A DNA stretch of 14,171 bases from NCBI GenBank assembly GCA_035690065.1, contig DASSKW010000123.1, positions 1-14,171 on the forward strand, in the 5' to 3' direction. Within the stretch, counting starts at the first letter, position 1, and each line of letters starts with the position of its first letter. The position numbers and the translations under genes are program-made. The DNA is from DASSKW01 sp035690065 (GTDB taxonomy: Bacteria; Pseudomonadota; Gammaproteobacteria; Natronospirales; REEB76). Below are positions 1-6,286 of the stretch, one piece after another. Under the pieces are notes generated by a model. It was given only the letters and a program-made list of their open reading frames with translations. It was not told the origin of the DNA and searched no databases.

Positions 1-1
1 G

Positions 2-1879
2 CACGTGGTCCGTGGTGCAAGCACGATAAGCGAACAAGTCATCCGCATTTTGCATCCCCGGCCACGCACCTACTGGTCGCGCTGGGTCGAGGGCTTTGAA
101 GCTCGGGAGCTGGAGCAGCACTTCAGCAAGGCCGACATCCTTGAGTTCTATCTCAATGAAGTTCCTTACGCATCGGAACAACGGGGCGTAGTGCAAGCCG
201 CGCGGTGGTACTTCAATCGCGACCTCGAAACGCTGAGCCGCAAGGAGATGCTTACCCTCGCGGTTCTGGTACGTGCACCCTCGGCATACGACCTGTACCG
301 CAATACAAGCCTGGTGGAGCGGCCCGTAGAAGAGCTGGCACAGAAGATGCGGGATGCCGGACTCATGACTGAAGCCCAATATGCGGCCTTGAAGCAGGCG
401 CCATATCAGCTCGAACGGCCCGCACCGGATGTCGATGCTTCCGCCTTCTCTGACTATGTAATCCGTTCGCACCCACCCGTTGAGGATGGCTATGTCCGGA
501 CCACGCTCGATCTGAGTTTGCAGCGCAAGGTCCAGGCACTCCTCAATCATCGCCTGCGGCAGATGGCCAATGGTAGCGTGCACAATGCTGCGGCGCTGGT
601 CGTGGACAACCGCGATAACAGCATCGTTGCATGGGCCGTAGGTGGTCAGGGGCATACTGCTAATCAAGGTAAGCTGGATTCGCCCGGTACCAGCATCGAC
701 GCGGTGCTGACACCTCGACAGCCAGGCTCAACTCTGAAGCCGTTCCTGTATGCGTTGGCGTTGGAAAAGGGCTGGACACCCGCCACGCTTATCAACGATT
801 CACGCATTGTCGAACCGGTCGGCCACGGGATGCACACCTTCCGGAATTACAGCGGTGAACATTACGGGCATATCACCTTGCGTGACTCTCTGGGTAATTC
901 GCTCAATATCCCGGCAGTACGTACTGTCGAGTTTGTGGGGCCGCCGCTGCTGCTCAATACCCTGCATCGGCTTGGAATAAACACGCTGAATCAGGAGCCG
1001 GACTACTACGGCGATGCTTTGGCGCTCGGTGACGGGGCAGTCACGCTCTATGGACTCGTACAGGCGTACTCGACGTTGGCTCGTGGCGGGGAATTCTGGC
1101 CGCTCAAAAGCCTTGAGGATGTCAGACAAGTGCATGTCCCGGTTCGAATATTCAGCAAAGAAGCAAGTTCGTTGATAGCCAACATCCTCTCTGATCCCGG
1201 TGCGCGACGTTTGGAGTTCGGCCAGGAGGGCCTGCTGGATTTCCCGGTACAGACCGCAGTCAAAACCGGCACCAGCAGCGATTATCACGACGCCTGGACT
1301 GTCGGATTCGATTCGCGTTATACCGTTGGCGTATGGATGGGAAACCTGGATTACGCGCCCATGGATGGTATTACGGGCTCGCTCGGGCCAGCAATGGTCT
1401 TGCGCTCGATTTTTGCCGAGCTTAACCAGCGTGGCGATACCACACCTCTGTATCTGAGCCCCAAGCTTGTCGAGCGGGATATCTGCGTACATGAGGACGT
1501 AATGCCCAAGGGTCAGTGTATGCAACGCACAGAGTGGTTCATGCCGGGAACGGAGCCAAAGCAATCGAAGCTGGCAGCAATCGCTGTCAAGCCGCATCAT
1601 GTCTCGCGGGTACACTTCGAAACGCCTTCAGACGGGCTATTGCTTGCCTATGACCCACGCATCCCCTCGGATTCCCAAGCGTTTCTTATGACCCTCAACA
1701 AGGGGCCGCAATATACGCGGGTAGCCTGGTTTGTGGATGGCAAACGGACGCGTGTCACATCGGGTCGCGACTACCTATGGCCGGTCAGTCGCGGCCATCA
1801 CTCGGTGAGCGTACGAGTATGGCTTTCGGGGCAGACCCGAGAGGTACAGCTTGCGAGCGTGAAATTCACAGTCAGGTGA
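2..1879 (+). CDS. pbpC: Penicillin-binding protein 1C (bifunctional transglycosylase/transpeptidase), 5'-truncated by window edge
   Basis: This periplasmic, membrane-anchored peptidoglycan synthase polymerises glycan strands (GT51 domain) and cross-links peptides (transpeptidase domain). The frame is open to the left edge, so the true start, the membrane anchor and the first GT51 motif lie outside. Numbering from base 5, visible parts are the GT51 motif RGASTISEQ and the helix ending ILEFYLNEVPY. The transpeptidase motifs follow: SxxK at Ser242 (STLK), SxN at Ser299 (SLN) and KTG at Lys420. A C-terminal beta domain of the PBP1C type starts near residue 540 (FETPSDG...YDPRIPSD). The C-terminal domain and the short spacing favour PBP1C over PBP1A or 1B. 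About 625 residues remain of a family usually near 770. No clear intrinsic terminator follows; a weak CACC-AA-GGTG hairpin with a T run sits near 1931-1953. Confidence 0.9.
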   Translation, partial: HVVRGASTISEQVIRILHPRPRTYWSRWVEGFEARELEQHFSKADILEFYLNEVPYASEQRGVVQAARWYFNRDLETLSRKEMLTLAVLVRAPSAYDLYRNTSLVERPVEELAQKMRDAGLMTEAQYAALKQAPYQLERPAPDVDASAFSDYVIRSHPPVEDGYVRTTLDLSLQRKVQALLNHRLRQMANGSVHNAAALVVDNRDNSIVAWAVGGQGHTANQGKLDSPGTSIDAVLTPRQPGSTLKPFLYALALEKGWTPATLINDSRIVEPVGHGMHTFRNYSGEHYGHITLRDSLGNSLNIPAVRTVEFVGPPLLLNTLHRLGINTLNQEPDYYGDALALGDGAVTLYGLVQAYSTLARGGEFWPLKSLEDVRQVHVPVRIFSKEASSLIANILSDPGARRLEFGQEGLLDFPVQTAVKTGTSSDYHDAWTVGFDSRYTVGVWMGNLDYAPMDGITGSLGPAMVLRSIFAELNQRGDTTPLYLSPKLVERDICVHEDVMPKGQCMQRTEWFMPGTEPKQSKLAAIAVKPHHVSRVHFETPSDGLLLAYDPRIPSDSQAFLMTLNKGPQYTRVAWFVDGKRTRVTSGRDYLWPVSRGHHSVSVRVWLSGQTREVQLASVKFTVR

Positions 1880-1971
1880 AGCGTATTTACAGCACCGATT
1901 TGAACGATTCAATGGGCAAAAAAGGGCAGTCCACCAAGGTGATGATTTTTTCGCCATAAAGGTAAGGGCCA

Positions 1972-2000
1972 TTGTTTCCGGGGCGCCAGACAGTTATAAA
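1972..2000 (+). promoter_or_regulatory. Sigma70-type promoter of the porin gene
   Basis: A TTGTTT -35 element (1972-1977) is separated by exactly 17 bases from a TATAAA -10 element (1995-2000). The predicted transcript starts near 2007, giving a leader of about 29 bases before the ATG at 2036. This makes an alternative in-frame ATG at 2000 impossible on this transcript, because it overlaps the -10 box. Confidence 0.6.
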
Positions 2001-2020
2001 TGGCGCCACATGACATAAAT
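1982..2020 (+). repeat. Tandem imperfect repeat over the porin promoter (candidate operator)
   Basis: Two adjacent units each begin GGCGCCA, contain an AC step and end ATAAAT: 1982-2001 (20 bases) and 2002-2020 (19 bases). The first contains the -10 box and the second covers the predicted transcription start. GGCGCC is itself palindromic, and its two copies are 20 bp apart, about two helical turns. A regulator-binding role is inference only. Confidence 0.45.
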
Positions 2021-2035
2021 TTCAGGGGTCAGGGT

Positions 2036-3019
2036 ATGCGCGGAACAGGGTGGGTGCTGGTGGCTGGGCTGTTGGCTGGGCTCCCGGCGGTCTGTCGGGC
2101 CGACCTGACACTGTATGGCCGGATCTATGCCGAGGCCACCAAGCAAACCTCCGGCACGGGGGCGACTCAACTCGATGCCGATACTCTCGACGATACCCGC
2201 AATGCCGGACTCATCGGGCTCAAATTGAGCCAGCAGGTCAACGATGGTTTGACCGTATTCGGCAAATACGAATTCGTCATGAACGCGCCCAGTGCGACCA
2301 ACGATTTCCAGGCCCGGCAGAGTTACGTCGGGCTCAAAGGCAGTCTGGGTTCGATTGCACTCGGACGTTTCGAGGGTGCGTACAAGACTACCGGTGGAAT
2401 CGATTTCGATCCGTTTGCTTACACCAGCCTTGAGGCTCGGGATAGCGGCGCCATGTCCGGTTCCGATTACGGCACCAATGGATTCATCAGCCGGGCGATC
2501 CAATATCAGACACCGTTGCTGGGCGAAAGCGAGGCCACACATTTCCAGGGCATCCTGCAATACGGCATGGATTCTTCCGCAGGTGTCACCGATGCCGATC
2601 GCGGCAGTTATCTGGCGGGCCTCACGTTCGGGTATGGCGGCGCAGATCTGGTCGGTGCCGTCGCGCATGACAAAGCGCGTAACAAAACCAATACCAAGTT
2701 CGGGCTCCAGATACATGCCGGCCAGATAACCTATGTGTTCCAATCGGAAAATGTGGAAGAGGGGGGGTTCGATCCGGCGGGAGCGGGCAATTTCCTGTAC
2801 GGCGGCATCGCGTATCGTACCGGCAGTATCAATTACGTCGCCCAGATCGGAAATTATCGCAGTAAAGCCGCCAACTCAGACGGCAGTTACCTGGCCTTGG
2901 GTATCCAGTATTTCTTTGCCGATAACATCTGGCTGAATGCGGGTTACCGTGATACCCAGTCCGATGTAGACAGTCTTAACAGCACCGCGATCGTCATCGG
3001 CCTGAATTACAATTTCTGA
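2036..3019 (+). CDS. Outer-membrane porin, gram-negative general porin family
   Basis: The predicted protein is 327 residues. It starts with a basic Met-Arg, a hydrophobic stretch and a cleavage site after CRA (about residue 22), so it is exported. The mature part opens with DLTLYGRIYAE, the usual first beta strand of general diffusion porins, continues with alternating amphipathic strands, and ends LNYNF. The terminal Phe is the signal recognised by the BAM machinery for outer-membrane barrels. An FQARQSYVGLKGSLGSIALG segment near residues 90-110 matches the conserved porin segment just before the constriction loop. ATG 2036 was chosen over the upstream ATG 2000 because the signal peptide then begins normally, AGGGG precedes it at a suitable distance, and 2000 falls inside the promoter. 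Solute specificity cannot be read from sequence. The gene stands alone and converges on rpiA with no obvious terminator between them. Confidence 0.88.
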   Translation: MRGTGWVLVAGLLAGLPAVCRADLTLYGRIYAEATKQTSGTGATQLDADTLDDTRNAGLIGLKLSQQVNDGLTVFGKYEFVMNAPSATNDFQARQSYVGLKGSLGSIALGRFEGAYKTTGGIDFDPFAYTSLEARDSGAMSGSDYGTNGFISRAIQYQTPLLGESEATHFQGILQYGMDSSAGVTDADRGSYLAGLTFGYGGADLVGAVAHDKARNKTNTKFGLQIHAGQITYVFQSENVEEGGFDPAGAGNFLYGGIAYRTGSINYVAQIGNYRSKAANSDGSYLALGIQYFFADNIWLNAGYRDTQSDVDSLNSTAIVIGLNYNF

Positions 3020-3095
3020 TTCCGGGTCCGGCAACTGGAACGCGAGTACGCCGGGGTTGATCCGCGACGGTCTCTTCAGGCTTGGCTGACGCGAG

Positions 3096-3752
3096 TCAGC
3101 GGATTACCTTTACTCCATCGGCGTTGCCGACCAACAGTACATCTGCAGGACGGTGGGCAAATAATCCCACGCTGACGACTCCGGCTAACTGGTTGATCGT
3201 GGTCTCCAGCTTGGGCGGATCGATGATCGTCAAGCCGTGCACATCCAGGATCAGGTTGCCATTGTCGGTGACGAATCCTTCGCGCCAGTCCGGCCGTCCA
3301 CCCAGTTTCACCAGCTCACGGGCCACGTAGCTGCGTGCCATCGGGATCACTTCCACCGGTAACGGGAAGTGGCCGAGCAGCTTCACCAGCTTGCTGTCGT
3401 CCACGATGCAGATGAAGCGTCTGCTCGCGGCCGCGACGATCTTCTCCCGGGTCAGGGCGCCGCCACCGCCCTTGATCAATTGCAGGTGCTGGTTGGCTTC
3501 GTCGGCGCCGTCTACATAGACATCGAGTTCACCGGCAGCATTGAGATCAAGGACCGGGATACCGGCCTGTTTCAACCGGGCAGTGGAGGCCACGGAACTG
3601 GACACCGCCCCCTCCAGGCGAGCCTTGATACCGGCGAGCGCATCGATGAAATGATTGACGGTGGAGCCGGTGCCGACACCGATCACAGTCGCGTCTTCCA
3701 ACCAGTCCAACGCCGCCAGTGCGGCGCGGCGCTTGCTTTCGTCACTGTTCAT
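3096..3752 (-). CDS. rpiA: Ribose-5-phosphate isomerase A
   Basis: This cytoplasmic enzyme interconverts ribose 5-phosphate and ribulose 5-phosphate in the non-oxidative pentose phosphate pathway. The 218-residue product has the normal family length. Visible motifs are the phosphate-binding GVGTGSTVNHFID near the N-terminus, DGADE with Asp81 and Asp84, KGGGGALTREK with Lys94 and the catalytic Glu103, and a DDSKLV segment. Numbering coincides with the E. coli enzyme (Asp81, Asp84, Lys94, Glu103). ATG 3752 was chosen because GGAGGT lies seven bases upstream. A TTG eight codons earlier (3776) would place the start ahead of that site. A possible -10 (TAGAAT, 3780-3785 on the minus strand) sits just after the terminator of the upstream histone-like gene, so rpiA may be transcribed separately. 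Confidence 0.95.
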   Translation of the reverse strand: MNSDESKRRAALAALDWLEDATVIGVGTGSTVNHFIDALAGIKARLEGAVSSSVASTARLKQAGIPVLDLNAAGELDVYVDGADEANQHLQLIKGGGGALTREKIVAAASRRFICIVDDSKLVKLLGHFPLPVEVIPMARSYVARELVKLGGRPDWREGFVTDNGNLILDVHGLTIIDPPKLETTINQLAGVVSVGLFAHRPADVLLVGNADGVKVIR

Positions 3753-3792
3753 GCTGAGCACCTCCAACCAGGACAATGCATTCTATACCGGC

Positions 3793-3824
3793 AAAAAAAT
3801 AGGCCCGCAGAGCGGGCCTATTTC
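3793..3824 (-). terminator. Rho-independent terminator of the histone-like gene
   Basis: On the minus strand, a 12-bp perfect stem (AAATAGGCCCGC paired with its complement, loop TCT) is followed directly by a run of T. It lies 19 bases downstream of the histone-like stop codon and ahead of rpiA. It would largely separate rpiA from the upstream genes. Confidence 0.88.
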
Positions 3825-3842
3825 GAGTAAAGCCTTGCGGCC

Positions 3843-4133
3843 TTACATCATCGCTGCGTCAACAGCGGCTTTCTTCTTCCTGCGGCGACCGCCTTTCTTC
3901 TTGCGGCCAGCTGCTTTCTTCTTGCGACCGCCGGCCTTCTTCTTGCGGCCACCGGCTTTCTTCTTGCGACCGCCAGCTTTCTTCTTGCGGCCACCGGCTT
4001 TCTTTTTACGACCGCCGGCTTTCTTCTTACGGGCCGCCGCTTTCTTCTTGCGACGGGGTGCTTTCTTCACAGCGGCCTTCTTCTTCTTCTTCGCAGCGAC
4101 CTTGGTCTTCTTTGCTTTAGCTTTCTTAACCAT
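3843..4133 (-). CDS. Lysine/arginine-rich histone H1-like DNA-binding protein with heptapeptide repeats
   Basis: The predicted protein is 96 residues and almost entirely Lys, Arg, Ala and Gly. The N-terminal third is Lys/Ala-rich (MVKKAKAKKTK), the middle has five consecutive AGGRKKK heptads with degenerate copies on each side, and the tail is AAVDAAMM. Proteins of this composition resemble the C-terminal tail of eukaryotic histone H1 and bacterial H1-like proteins such as AlgP or BpH1, which bind DNA non-specifically. A nucleoid role here is inference from composition. ATG 4133 is preceded by GGGAGG at eight bases. An in-frame extension to 4241 lacks basic composition and runs through the promoter region, so it was dropped. 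The gene lies 171 bases after the EVE gene and ends at a strong terminator. Low complexity makes homology assignment weak, but the clear ribosome site, promoter and terminator argue for a real gene. Confidence 0.85.
   Translation of the reverse strand: MVKKAKAKKTKVAAKKKKKAAVKKAPRRKKKAAARKKKAGGRKKKAGGRKKKAGGRKKKAGGRKKKAGGRKKKAAGRKKKGGRRRKKKAAVDAAMM
3895..4041 (-). repeat. Seven 21-bp tandem repeats inside the histone-like gene
   Basis: The units are 3895-3915, 3916-3936, 3937-3957, 3958-3978, 3979-3999, 4000-4020 and 4021-4041. On the plus strand each starts TTCTTCTT or a close variant. Inner units alternate between a GCGACCGCC type and a GCGGCCACC type, suggesting growth by 42-bp duplication. 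Each unit encodes one heptapeptide, so copy-number change would keep the reading frame. Confidence 0.9.
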
Positions 4134-4162
4134 GTGGGGATCCTCCCGGTTAGATCTGATAC

Positions 4163-4175
4163 GCACCTGAGTATA
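4163..4175 (-). promoter_or_regulatory. Possible promoter of the histone-like gene
   Basis: A TATACT -10 element lies at 4170-4175 on the minus strand, with a predicted start near 4163 and a leader of about 30 bases. The upstream 50 bases are strikingly A/T-rich compared with the rest of the window, like an UP element. No good -35 hexamer is visible. Confidence 0.4.
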
Positions 4176-4304
4176 TACAAGAAAATTCAAATTTCCAGTT
4201 TTGCAAACAAAATCTGCAATCCTGAACATCGCGATGCGCATCCAGAAACCGATTTTGGAACATCACGAGGCTGTATCGGATCGGAATTGAGACACGGTCT
4301 CGTG

Positions 4305-4772
4305 TCAGTCGCGCGATGCGAGTTTGAGGATGTGACGCCAGTGTTTTGCGGTCACCGGTGTGATGGAAAGACGGTTGCCGGGACGCAGGATCAACATGCC
4401 TTCGAGCGCCGGATCTGCACGTAATTCGGGCAGGGTGATGGTGCGTTTGAAATGTTGTCCCAACGTGACGTCCACCATGTACCAAACCGGCTTTTCCCGC
4501 GTACTACGCGGGTCATAGTGATGATTCTCGGGATCGAGCGCGGTGTGGTCGGGGTAACCGGCGCGGCTGATTTTCATGGTTCCGACGATGCCGGGCACGG
4601 CACAACTGGAGTGGTAGAAGAAGGCCAGATCACCCACCTTCATCTCATCGCGGAGCATGTTGCGTACCTGATAATTGCGCACCCCATCCCAGGCTGAAGT
4701 ATGGCGTTTGGCGTGTGCCAGATGCTCGATGCCAAATACCTCGGGCTCGGATTTCATCAGCCAGTAATTCAC
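4305..4772 (-). CDS. EVE domain-containing protein
   Basis: The 155-residue protein is essentially one EVE domain, a PUA-like fold thought to recognise modified bases in nucleic acids. Recognisable parts are the opening NYWLMKSEPEVFGIEHL, the WDGVRNYQVRNMLRDEMKVGD block (about residues 28-48), the FFYHSS strand and the WYMVDVTLG segment. Eukaryotic relatives include thymocyte nuclear protein 1. The substrate in bacteria is not established. The start is GTG, supported by AGGAG eight bases upstream. It begins 36 bases after the fau stop and is probably co-transcribed with it. This gene commonly neighbours fau/zapA or rpiA in gammaproteobacteria, but that association does not reveal its job. Confidence 0.92.
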   Translation of the reverse strand: MNYWLMKSEPEVFGIEHLAHAKRHTSAWDGVRNYQVRNMLRDEMKVGDLAFFYHSSCAVPGIVGTMKISRAGYPDHTALDPENHHYDPRSTREKPVWYMVDVTLGQHFKRTITLPELRADPALEGMLILRPGNRLSITPVTAKHWRHILKLASRD

Positions 4773-4808
4773 TTCAATCTCTCCTTTGTATCCGGCCCGG
4801 TTTTAATA

Positions 4809-5411
4809 TCAAAAACGGTAAAACGCGCAATCGGTGGCTACCCCGGCGAGTGGGATATCCCAGGATTCCGCCCGCAGTTCGGACTGTAGCTGGAACTCGA
4901 AAGCGAGCCCGATGAGCAACGGCTTGCGTGCTCCGGACTTCAGGAACGCGAAGCTGCGGTCGTAAAAACCGCCGCCCATGCCGAGCCGGTTGCCGCGCGC
5001 ATCGAACGCGACCAACGGGGTGAACACCAGATCGAGTTGAGTCGGTGTGCGCAGATCGGCTGTGTCCGACGATGGTTCCGGTATCTTGAAACGGTTGAGT
5101 TGCATGGGGGTATCGGGATGCCAGGCTGCGAACCGCAGCGCGTCAGTGCCATCGGTTGCGAGCACTGGCAGATAGAGTTGTTTACCCGCGGCACGCGCCT
5201 CGGCGACCAGCGGCGAGGGATCGATCTCGCCATCTACCGCCAGATACAGGGCGAGGTGGGTGGCTTCCCGGTATTCCTTCAACGCGGTGACGGTTGCAGC
5301 GAGTGTCGTAGCTGCCTGCTGACGTCGTGCAGGGTCGAGATCGCGACGGCGCTTGCGCAGTTCGCGGCGCAGGTGTTCGCGCGATCGTGCAGAGGATGGT
5401 GGGGATATCAG
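4809..5411 (-). CDS. fau: 5-formyltetrahydrofolate cyclo-ligase, non-canonical start
   Basis: The enzyme converts 5-formyl-THF to 5,10-methenyl-THF with ATP in folate one-carbon metabolism. The core is clear: ALYLAVDGEI, the LVFTPLVAFD strand, and the nucleotide-binding GMGGGFYDR (about residues 144-152). The conserved N-terminal helix (REHLRRELRKRRRDLD, then PARRQQA) is also encoded in this frame, upstream of TTG 5282, which is the first ATG, GTG or TTG available. The frame is open up to a stop at 5463-5465 with no standard start. I place the start at CTG 5411 because GGGAGG lies six bases upstream and the resulting 200 residues fit the family; AUA at 5408 is an alternative. An assembly frameshift near 5400 joining a GTG at 5418 is also possible. 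The fau gene follows the 6S RNA gene, as in E. coli ssrS-ygfA. Confidence 0.85.
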   Translation of the reverse strand: MISPPSSARSREHLRRELRKRRRDLDPARRQQAATTLAATVTALKEYREATHLALYLAVDGEIDPSPLVAEARAAGKQLYLPVLATDGTDALRFAAWHPDTPMQLNRFKIPEPSSDTADLRTPTQLDLVFTPLVAFDARGNRLGMGGGFYDRSFAFLKSGARKPLLIGLAFEFQLQSELRAESWDIPLAGVATDCAFYRF

Positions 5412-5413
5412 GA

Positions 5414-5600
5414 GGCACCTCCCGCCTGTGCCGTTACAGGCTTTTGCCCTTGAACCAGCGGTTCAGGTGGAACCAGCTGTGACATTTTAGGCTTTCCGCT
5501 ACCAGGGCGGACATGCACACTGCTGTCAGCGGGCCAGTTCCGGGGCATCGATCTAGGCTCAGAGGGTACCGAGCCCGTATCGAGCACTGCAGGAGATGCC
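5414..5600 (-). ncRNA. ssrS: 6S RNA
   Basis: 6S RNA binds sigma70 RNA polymerase by mimicking an open promoter and represses transcription in stationary phase. The RNA is about 187 nt (E. coli 184). The ends form a closing helix: GGCATCTCC (5592-5600) pairs perfectly, with one G-U, to GGAGGTGCC (5414-5422). Internal stretches resemble E. coli 6S: CTCTGAGCC in the 5' half, AAGCCTAAAA in the 3' half, and CACCTGAACC followed by GGTTCAAGGG and GCCTG. Its position between zapA and fau is the standard gammaproteobacterial location. Exact ends are set from the helix, not from data. No good -10 element is visible at the expected place, so it may be processed from a zapB-zapA transcript. Confidence 0.93.
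5418..5423 (-). promoter_or_regulatory. Probable fau ribosome-binding site, inside the 6S RNA closing stem
   Basis: GGGAGG on the minus strand lies six bases before CTG 5411. Five of its six bases (GGAGG) belong to the 3' strand of the terminal 9-bp helix of 6S RNA (5414-5422 with 5592-5600). Folding of 6S RNA would hide it on an uncut transcript. Confidence 0.5.
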
Positions 5601-5648
5601 ATAGTCAAACTTGAATGCAGATACCAGGCAGGCGTAACGACGCACAGA

Positions 5649-5960
5649 TCAATGTGCGGTAGCGTCCATCCCGACCGCCTGGTTCAGGCGCTCATTCATC
5701 GCCCGCAGGCGTTCCAGCATTTGCTGGTCAACTTGCGTGCTCGCATTGCGGATCAGCAGGACTTCATGCGAAAGATTGAGCGCTGCCATCACCGCGATGC
5801 GATCCAGCCCTACTACCTTGCCGGCGGCGCGAATCTCGCGCATCTTGCTGTTGAGCAGTTCCGCCGACTCCAGCAGCGCCAGGCGCTCGTCTTCGGTGCA
5901 GGCGACCTGGTATTCCTTGTCGAGGATGCGCACGGTGACGGGATTGAGTTCCTCGCTCAT
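5649..5960 (-). CDS. zapA: Cell division protein ZapA
   Basis: ZapA is a cytoplasmic FtsZ-binding protein that bundles FtsZ filaments in the Z ring. The 103-residue product has the family layout: an N-terminal strand pair (NPVTVRILDKEYQVACTEDE), then a long helix starting LLESAELLNSKMREIR, the conserved RIAVMAALNLSHEVL, and a C-terminal coiled coil of about 30 residues for dimerisation. ATG 5960 overlaps the stop of the upstream zapB-like gene (ATGA) and is preceded by GGAGG at seven bases, so translation is probably coupled. The 6S RNA begins 48 bases downstream. Confidence 0.95.
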   Translation of the reverse strand: MSEELNPVTVRILDKEYQVACTEDERLALLESAELLNSKMREIRAAGKVVGLDRIAVMAALNLSHEVLLIRNASTQVDQQMLERLRAMNERLNQAVGMDATAH

Positions 5961-6190
5961 GCGTTTTCCTCCAGCGCCTTGAGACGCGAGATCATGGCTT
6001 CGACTCGGGTCTTGACCTGTTCGTTCTTGGCCAAGAGCCCCGCCCGCTCGCTGGTCAGGCTTTCCAGTCGTTCGCGCAAGGATCCGTTCTCGCCGCGCAA
6101 CTTGCGGCAGGCGGCCACCAGTTCCTCGATCCGGCCTTCCAGCCGTCTCAGTTCCTGTTCCAGCAGCTCGCGGGCTTTATCGGTGTTCAT
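5957..6190 (-). CDS. ZapB-like short coiled-coil protein (TIGR02449-type family)
   Basis: The 77-residue protein is nearly all charged coiled coil. Heptad-like LLEQELRRLEGRIEELV and LRGENGSLRERLESL run through the centre, and it ends RLKALEENA. A short coiled-coil gene directly upstream of zapA is typical of pseudomonad-like gammaproteobacteria. It is regarded as related to ZapB, which links ZapA to the nucleoid terminus via MatP in E. coli; sequence similarity within coiled coils is weak evidence for that. ATG 6190 is chosen because the predicted promoter start falls on this codon. An extension to 6226 would run through the -10 and -35 boxes. No Shine-Dalgarno sequence precedes it. It overlaps zapA by four bases. 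Confidence 0.85.
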   Translation of the reverse strand: MNTDKARELLEQELRRLEGRIEELVAACRKLRGENGSLRERLESLTSERAGLLAKNEQVKTRVEAMISRLKALEENA

Positions 6191-6226
6191 GCGGTCACTA
6201 TAGAGCGTGGATCGGGAAGCGGTCAA
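6190..6226 (-). promoter_or_regulatory. Near-consensus sigma70 promoter of zapB-zapA, predicted leaderless
   Basis: On the minus strand, TTGACC (6221-6226) is followed after 18 bases by TATAGT (6197-6202). Counting six bases from the -10 box puts +1 at 6190, the A of the zapB-like ATG. Confidence 0.65.
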
Positions 6227-6235
6227 CGCGCCATA

Positions 6236-6266
6236 TTGGGCATCGGTAAAAGCACGGTGCTACGAT
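6236..6266 (+). promoter_or_regulatory. Possible ygfB promoter (extended -10)
   Basis: TGC directly precedes TACGAT (6261-6266), giving an extended -10. A TTGGGC -35-like hexamer at 6236-6241 is 19 bases away, which is long. Transcription would start near 6273, in front of the ATG at 6287. It lies back to back with the zapB promoter. Confidence 0.4.
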
Positions 6267-6286
6267 TAGCCATGCACAAGCGAGAC

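Noticed and set aside
800..1615. 271-codon minus-strand open frame
   Set aside because: Antisense to pbpC, whose SxxK, SxN and KTG motifs are intact on the plus strand.
1994..2743. 249-codon minus-strand open frame
   Set aside because: Antisense to the porin gene, which has a signal peptide, barrel strands and terminal Phe.
3895..4041. Regular 21-bp units considered as a CRISPR array
   Set aside because: There are no spacers: units are contiguous and code for heptapeptides in frame.
3655..4170. Plus-strand open frame with FFLRPPA repeats
   Set aside because: It is the complementary reading of the histone-like gene repeats and rpiA 5' end; no ribosome site, and the minus-strand gene has its own start site and terminator.
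5182..5418. Minus-strand frame starting at GTG 5418, next to the GGGAGG site
   Set aside because: Its product resembles nothing and runs out of frame through conserved cyclo-ligase codons; kept only as a possible sign of an assembly indel.
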